Of a stretch of 64,000 nucleotides of DNA, positions 62,501 through 64,000 are shown piece after piece. Within the stretch, counting starts at the first letter, position 1. The number at the start of each line of letters is the position of its first letter. Under the pieces are notes generated by a model. That model searched no databases. It worked only from the letters and a program-made list of their open reading frames with translations, and was not told where the DNA came from. The translations under genes were made by a program, and so were the position numbers. Source of the DNA: Thiorhodococcus minor (GTDB lineage: Bacteria; Pseudomonadota; Gammaproteobacteria; Chromatiales; Chromatiaceae); contig NZ_JAAIJQ010000008.1 in NCBI RefSeq assembly GCF_010820565.1, positions 42,100 to 106,099 of the forward strand. Direction: 5' to 3'.

Positions 62501-63568
62501 GCGCTGCAGGGTCTGCCCTCAGCCCTGTTTGCCAACGGCTGCGGGCCAGACCTGATCTACGCCTGGACACCGCGCGAGCAGGTCAGACGCTGTGTCGACG
62601 CCCTGTGCCAACGTTATCACTGCCCCTACCTGGTGCACCTGGAAGACAACGAAGAACACCTCACCGAGGTCGCCGTCGGCCGGCCCTTCGCCGAGCTGGA
62701 GCGCCTCCCAACCGCTGAGCTCGACCGCCTCATCCCCGGTCACCGCTACCATCCGCGCCATGGGCATCGCCTGCTCGAACAAGCCGCCGGTGTTACTGTG
62801 ATCGTCGACCCGCTCGCGCGCTTCAACACCGCCGGTCGCCCGCTGCTGCGCCTCGGCGCGCCGGTGGACGAGCGCCTGTTCTATCCGCGCCCGCTCAACC
62901 ACGCCCTGCGCCGCGCCCACCAGATCCCAGAGAGCCACTGGGTGCTGGTCTACACCGGCAACGTCCACGCCGCCAACCAGGCCGAGGTCGCTGAGCTCTA
63001 TCATGCCGTGCAGCAGCTCAACCGCCAGGGTCATCCCACCAGCTTGCTGCGCACCGGCCTGAACAAGAAGGGCACCGAGGATCTTATCCGCCCCGCGCCG
63101 CAGGTACTGGAGCTCGGCTGGGTGCCACGCGAGCAGCTGCCAGCGATCCTCGCCGCCGCCGACGTGCTGGTCCAGCCCGGCAGCCCCGGCGTCTTCAACG
63201 ACCAACGCCTCCCAAGCAAGCTCCCGGAGTCCTTCGCGGTAGGCAGGCCCGTGGTGCTGTCTCGCAGCCATCTGGGTCTGCGCGCCGTTCACTGCCGCCA
63301 TGCCTTCGTGCTGAATGACGCCACCGCCGCACCTATCGCAGACGCCGTGCGCACCATCATGCAAGACCCGGCGCTCAAGGCCCGTTTGGCCACCGGTGCC
63401 CGTGATTTCTACCAACAGGCGCTGCGCGAGCGCGGCGAACACTTGTACAACTTCCTGTGCGCCTTGGCCAACCGACAGAGTGCCGCCAGCGCAAGCCCAA
63501 ATGCAGGTGCCCCGCCGCCAGCGTGGCCACCGCCGCTTGATGACCCTCCAACCCCCGCGCGCTGGTGA
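59576..63568 (+). CDS. Three-domain glycosyltransferase (GT-B, GT2, GT-B) with TPR-like N-terminus
   Basis: 1330 aa from GTG 59576 (AAGGCGG about 6 bases before); the open frame extends to 59474 without a better start. Residues 1-50 look like a TPR hairpin (LQQGNAALRAGQYPEAIRHY). GT-B domain about 75-440 (VLFLGTPRRHKGLLETAQAL, TPAKLSDALAMGLTVLAEPT). After an Ala/Pro/Gln linker, a GT2 domain about 575-870 (VSVIILSLNGAELLGRLLVS, NLLFLNNDIRYTAD, YGLEDIDFCLRLQ). Then a second GT-B domain about 905-1290 (LLFVLPQAADSNNGYHVQLH, WVLVYTGNVHAANQAEVAEL, LPSKLPESFAVGRPVVLSRS). It can in principle add several sugars. Followed by gmd, so GDP-fucose or a related sugar is a candidate donor. Confidence 0.85.
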   Translation: MPTPPTALQQGNAALRAGQYPEAIRHYALGLLDEDTPSHLGSITHQHAQNLLLARKRCRRQRQAQLQAGGKLQVVVSCWSLSENPAGRAYTLASLYQDLAEHPDQQDQPSEAQLPAPGIEHVSLIGSLFARRGRQLWAPLRELAEQGPIPIHSLLVEDERTFMSQAIDLVSVHPADLVHLCKPRWPNILFGLLYKLLWDARVLVDIDDDELAFVQGKPLPDLATHSAEQVLEHWLQRYDGLPDWTNLPGRPWTELSMSLCHAFDGLSVANRALQQRHGGTIIRHARDLAQFRPSAERRRRARAHWQIAPEQQVVLFLGTPRRHKGLLETAQALASLSEAAPNLLFLIAGRFPASEQALRAALEAEQARGRLALRLLDDQPFAAIPDLLAAADIAIFLQDPDSAAARAQTPAKLSDALAMGLTVLAEPTPGLADLAEQCAFIPVSRETLATTLRAHLANRAAPSSATAPQSAPASASQPQPHPVFQRELSLQVNRQRLQRLIAAARTAAPGKAQPLASAARAAPDPTPAAAHAAYLASSRTLGYPAAADNTAQLLERLSALPALDPLRRALQQAPPSERKGVSVIILSLNGAELLGRLLVSFLATNSHQPVELIIVDHGALDDPEDQTAAVIARHQAPSSQPAPQAAGPTPIWHLRRGRNHSFSDSCNLAAALARYPNLLFLNNDIRYTADALPAALHRLQDPSIGAVGIRLDDDPERLPPGQTPSVQHLGIEFVWSDERGYHQPRQIRHPDSRAYNAEQTQGRARHVGALPTNGTSRDYVSSHSHNDHQATTSAAETTSTPQPAVTGAFLLCRRDDFDRLGGFSSAYDYGLEDIDFCLRLQRELDKRSECLIGLALRHGHMTTRNRDKAQTKARIQRNHQQFKARWAAHTKVLASQPPTTAPAPSLNLLFVLPQAADSNNGYHVQLHAANLQAQGVACILAVPDKDHQPLSSANPATALIGPRSRPSVRICSYTDALQGLPSALFANGCGPDLIYAWTPREQVRRCVDALCQRYHCPYLVHLEDNEEHLTEVAVGRPFAELERLPTAELDRLIPGHRYHPRHGHRLLEQAAGVTVIVDPLARFNTAGRPLLRLGAPVDERLFYPRPLNHALRRAHQIPESHWVLVYTGNVHAANQAEVAELYHAVQQLNRQGHPTSLLRTGLNKKGTEDLIRPAPQVLELGWVPREQLPAILAAADVLVQPGSPGVFNDQRLPSKLPESFAVGRPVVLSRSHLGLRAVHCRHAFVLNDATAAPIADAVRTIMQDPALKARLATGARDFYQQALRERGEHLYNFLCALANRQSAASASPNAGAPPPAWPPPLDDPPTPARW

Positions 63569-63586
63569 TCGATCGCCCCGCGAAAT

Positions 63587-63595
63587 TGGTATCAT
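63587..63595 (+). promoter_or_regulatory. Candidate extended -10 box upstream of gmd
   Basis: TGGTATCAT, identical to the box at 52432-52440, 35 bases before the gmd ATG and just after the preceding stop. The -35 region is not convincing. Confidence 0.35.
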
Positions 63596-63629
63596 TCAGA
63601 CCCTGAATCCAGCCCAAGGACAGCCCTAG

Positions 63630-64000
63630 ATGTCGAAAAAAGCCCTCATCACCGGCATCACCGGCCAAGACGGCAGCTACCTCGCCGAATGCCTGATCGA
63701 GAAAGGCTACGAAGTCCACGGCATCAAGCGCCGGGCCTCGCTGTTCAACACCCAGCGCGTCGACCACCTCTACGAAGACCCGCACCAGCAAGACCAACAG
63801 TTCGTCCTGCACTACGGCGACCTCACCGACACCTCCAACCTCACGCGCATCATCCAACAGGTGCAGCCCGACGAGGTCTACAACCTCGGCGCCCAATCCC
63901 ATGTTGCGGTCAGCTTCGAGGCTCCCGAATACACCGCCGACGTCGATGCCATCGGCACCCTACGTCTGCTCGAGGCCATCCGGTTTTTAGGCCTCACCGA
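63630..64000 (+). CDS. gmd: GDP-mannose 4,6-dehydratase, 3' end cut by window edge
   Basis: The ATG at 63630 (AAGGA 9 bases before) starts [20 protein letters not shown], then [31 protein letters not shown] and [20 protein letters not shown]: the NAD(P)-binding G-x-x-G-x-x-G loop and highly conserved Gmd segments. It makes GDP-4-keto-6-deoxymannose, precursor of GDP-fucose, GDP-rhamnose and GDP-perosamine. The YxxxK catalytic part lies beyond the edge; the frame is open to base 64000. Confidence 0.95.
   Translation, partial: MSKKALITGITGQDGSYLAECLIEKGYEVHGIKRRASLFNTQRVDHLYEDPHQQDQQFVLHYGDLTDTSNLTRIIQQVQPDEVYNLGAQSHVAVSFEAPEYTADVDAIGTLRLLEAIRFLGLT

Noticed and set aside
59813..63595. 418-aa and 358-aa minus-strand frames opposite the three-domain GT gene
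   Set aside because: Gly/Val/Glu-rich antisense translation with no domains.
1..64000. rRNA, tRNA, riboswitch, replication origin or CRISPR
   Set aside because: No sequence with convincing features of any of these was seen by eye; a covariance-model scan would be needed to exclude small RNAs.

Overview
The window looks like accessory, cell-surface-oriented chromosome from a high-GC gammaproteobacterium. I lean towards a purple sulfur bacterium (Chromatiaceae-like). The basis is the mix of SapC, DUF4214 and DUF6447-type proteins, Rpn-type nucleases, REPIN/MITE repeats and several polysaccharide loci. This lineage call is inference: no marker gene, rRNA or tRNA gene is visible.

Layout. (1) 0-10.2 kb: the end of a SapC gene, a small secreted DUF333 protein, a papain-like cysteine protease (minus strand), a secreted DUF4214 protein, and a type I secretion ABC exporter with its HlyD-type adaptor. 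(2) 10.3-23 kb: a translationally coupled operon for ABC-transporter-dependent polysaccharide export (Wzm-like permease, a 58-aa membrane protein, Wzt-like ATPase with a carbohydrate-binding C-terminus). It continues with two methyltransferase proteins, one of them coiled-coil and reminiscent of chain-terminating WbdD, and three GT4-type glycosyltransferase proteins. (3) 23-24.4 kb: non-coding, with an imperfect duplication and several REPIN hairpins. (4) 24.4-35.8 kb: an FG-GAP propeller protein, a metzincin zinc protease preceded by a separately encoded prodomain-like protein, and a cysteine-free acidic 1414-aa S-layer/type I-substrate-like protein followed by SapC and a DUF6447-like protein. 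(5) 36-46 kb: a group 2-type capsule locus (KpsS, a lipoprotein, an OPX outer-membrane protein, KpsM, KpsT, KpsE, and KpsC on the opposite strand), interrupted by MITE-like elements. (6) 46.4-56.8 kb: glycosyltransferases, a GT2-sulfotransferase fusion, coiled-coil proteins and a second sulfotransferase. (7) 56.8-59.4 kb: transposase debris, one multiply broken Rpn gene, one intact Rpn gene and an Rpn remnant. (8) 59.5-64 kb: a three-domain glycosyltransferase and the start of GDP-mannose 4,6-dehydratase.

How it may fit together. Five proteins share a long DUF4214 module. Four have Sec signal peptides (two proteases, two proteins with propeller-like or FG-GAP domains). The fifth is the signal-less S-layer-like protein, a plausible substrate of the type I exporter. 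Two glycan methyltransferases carry shorter DUF4214-like segments. My reading is a surface-display module that attaches enzymes and propellers to an S-layer or polysaccharide coat built by the neighbouring export systems. The Kps genes and sulfotransferases suggest a second, possibly sulfated, capsule. Long G tracts in the S-layer gene, kpsM and kpsE raise the possibility of slipped-strand variation. Everything beyond the domain assignments is hypothesis.
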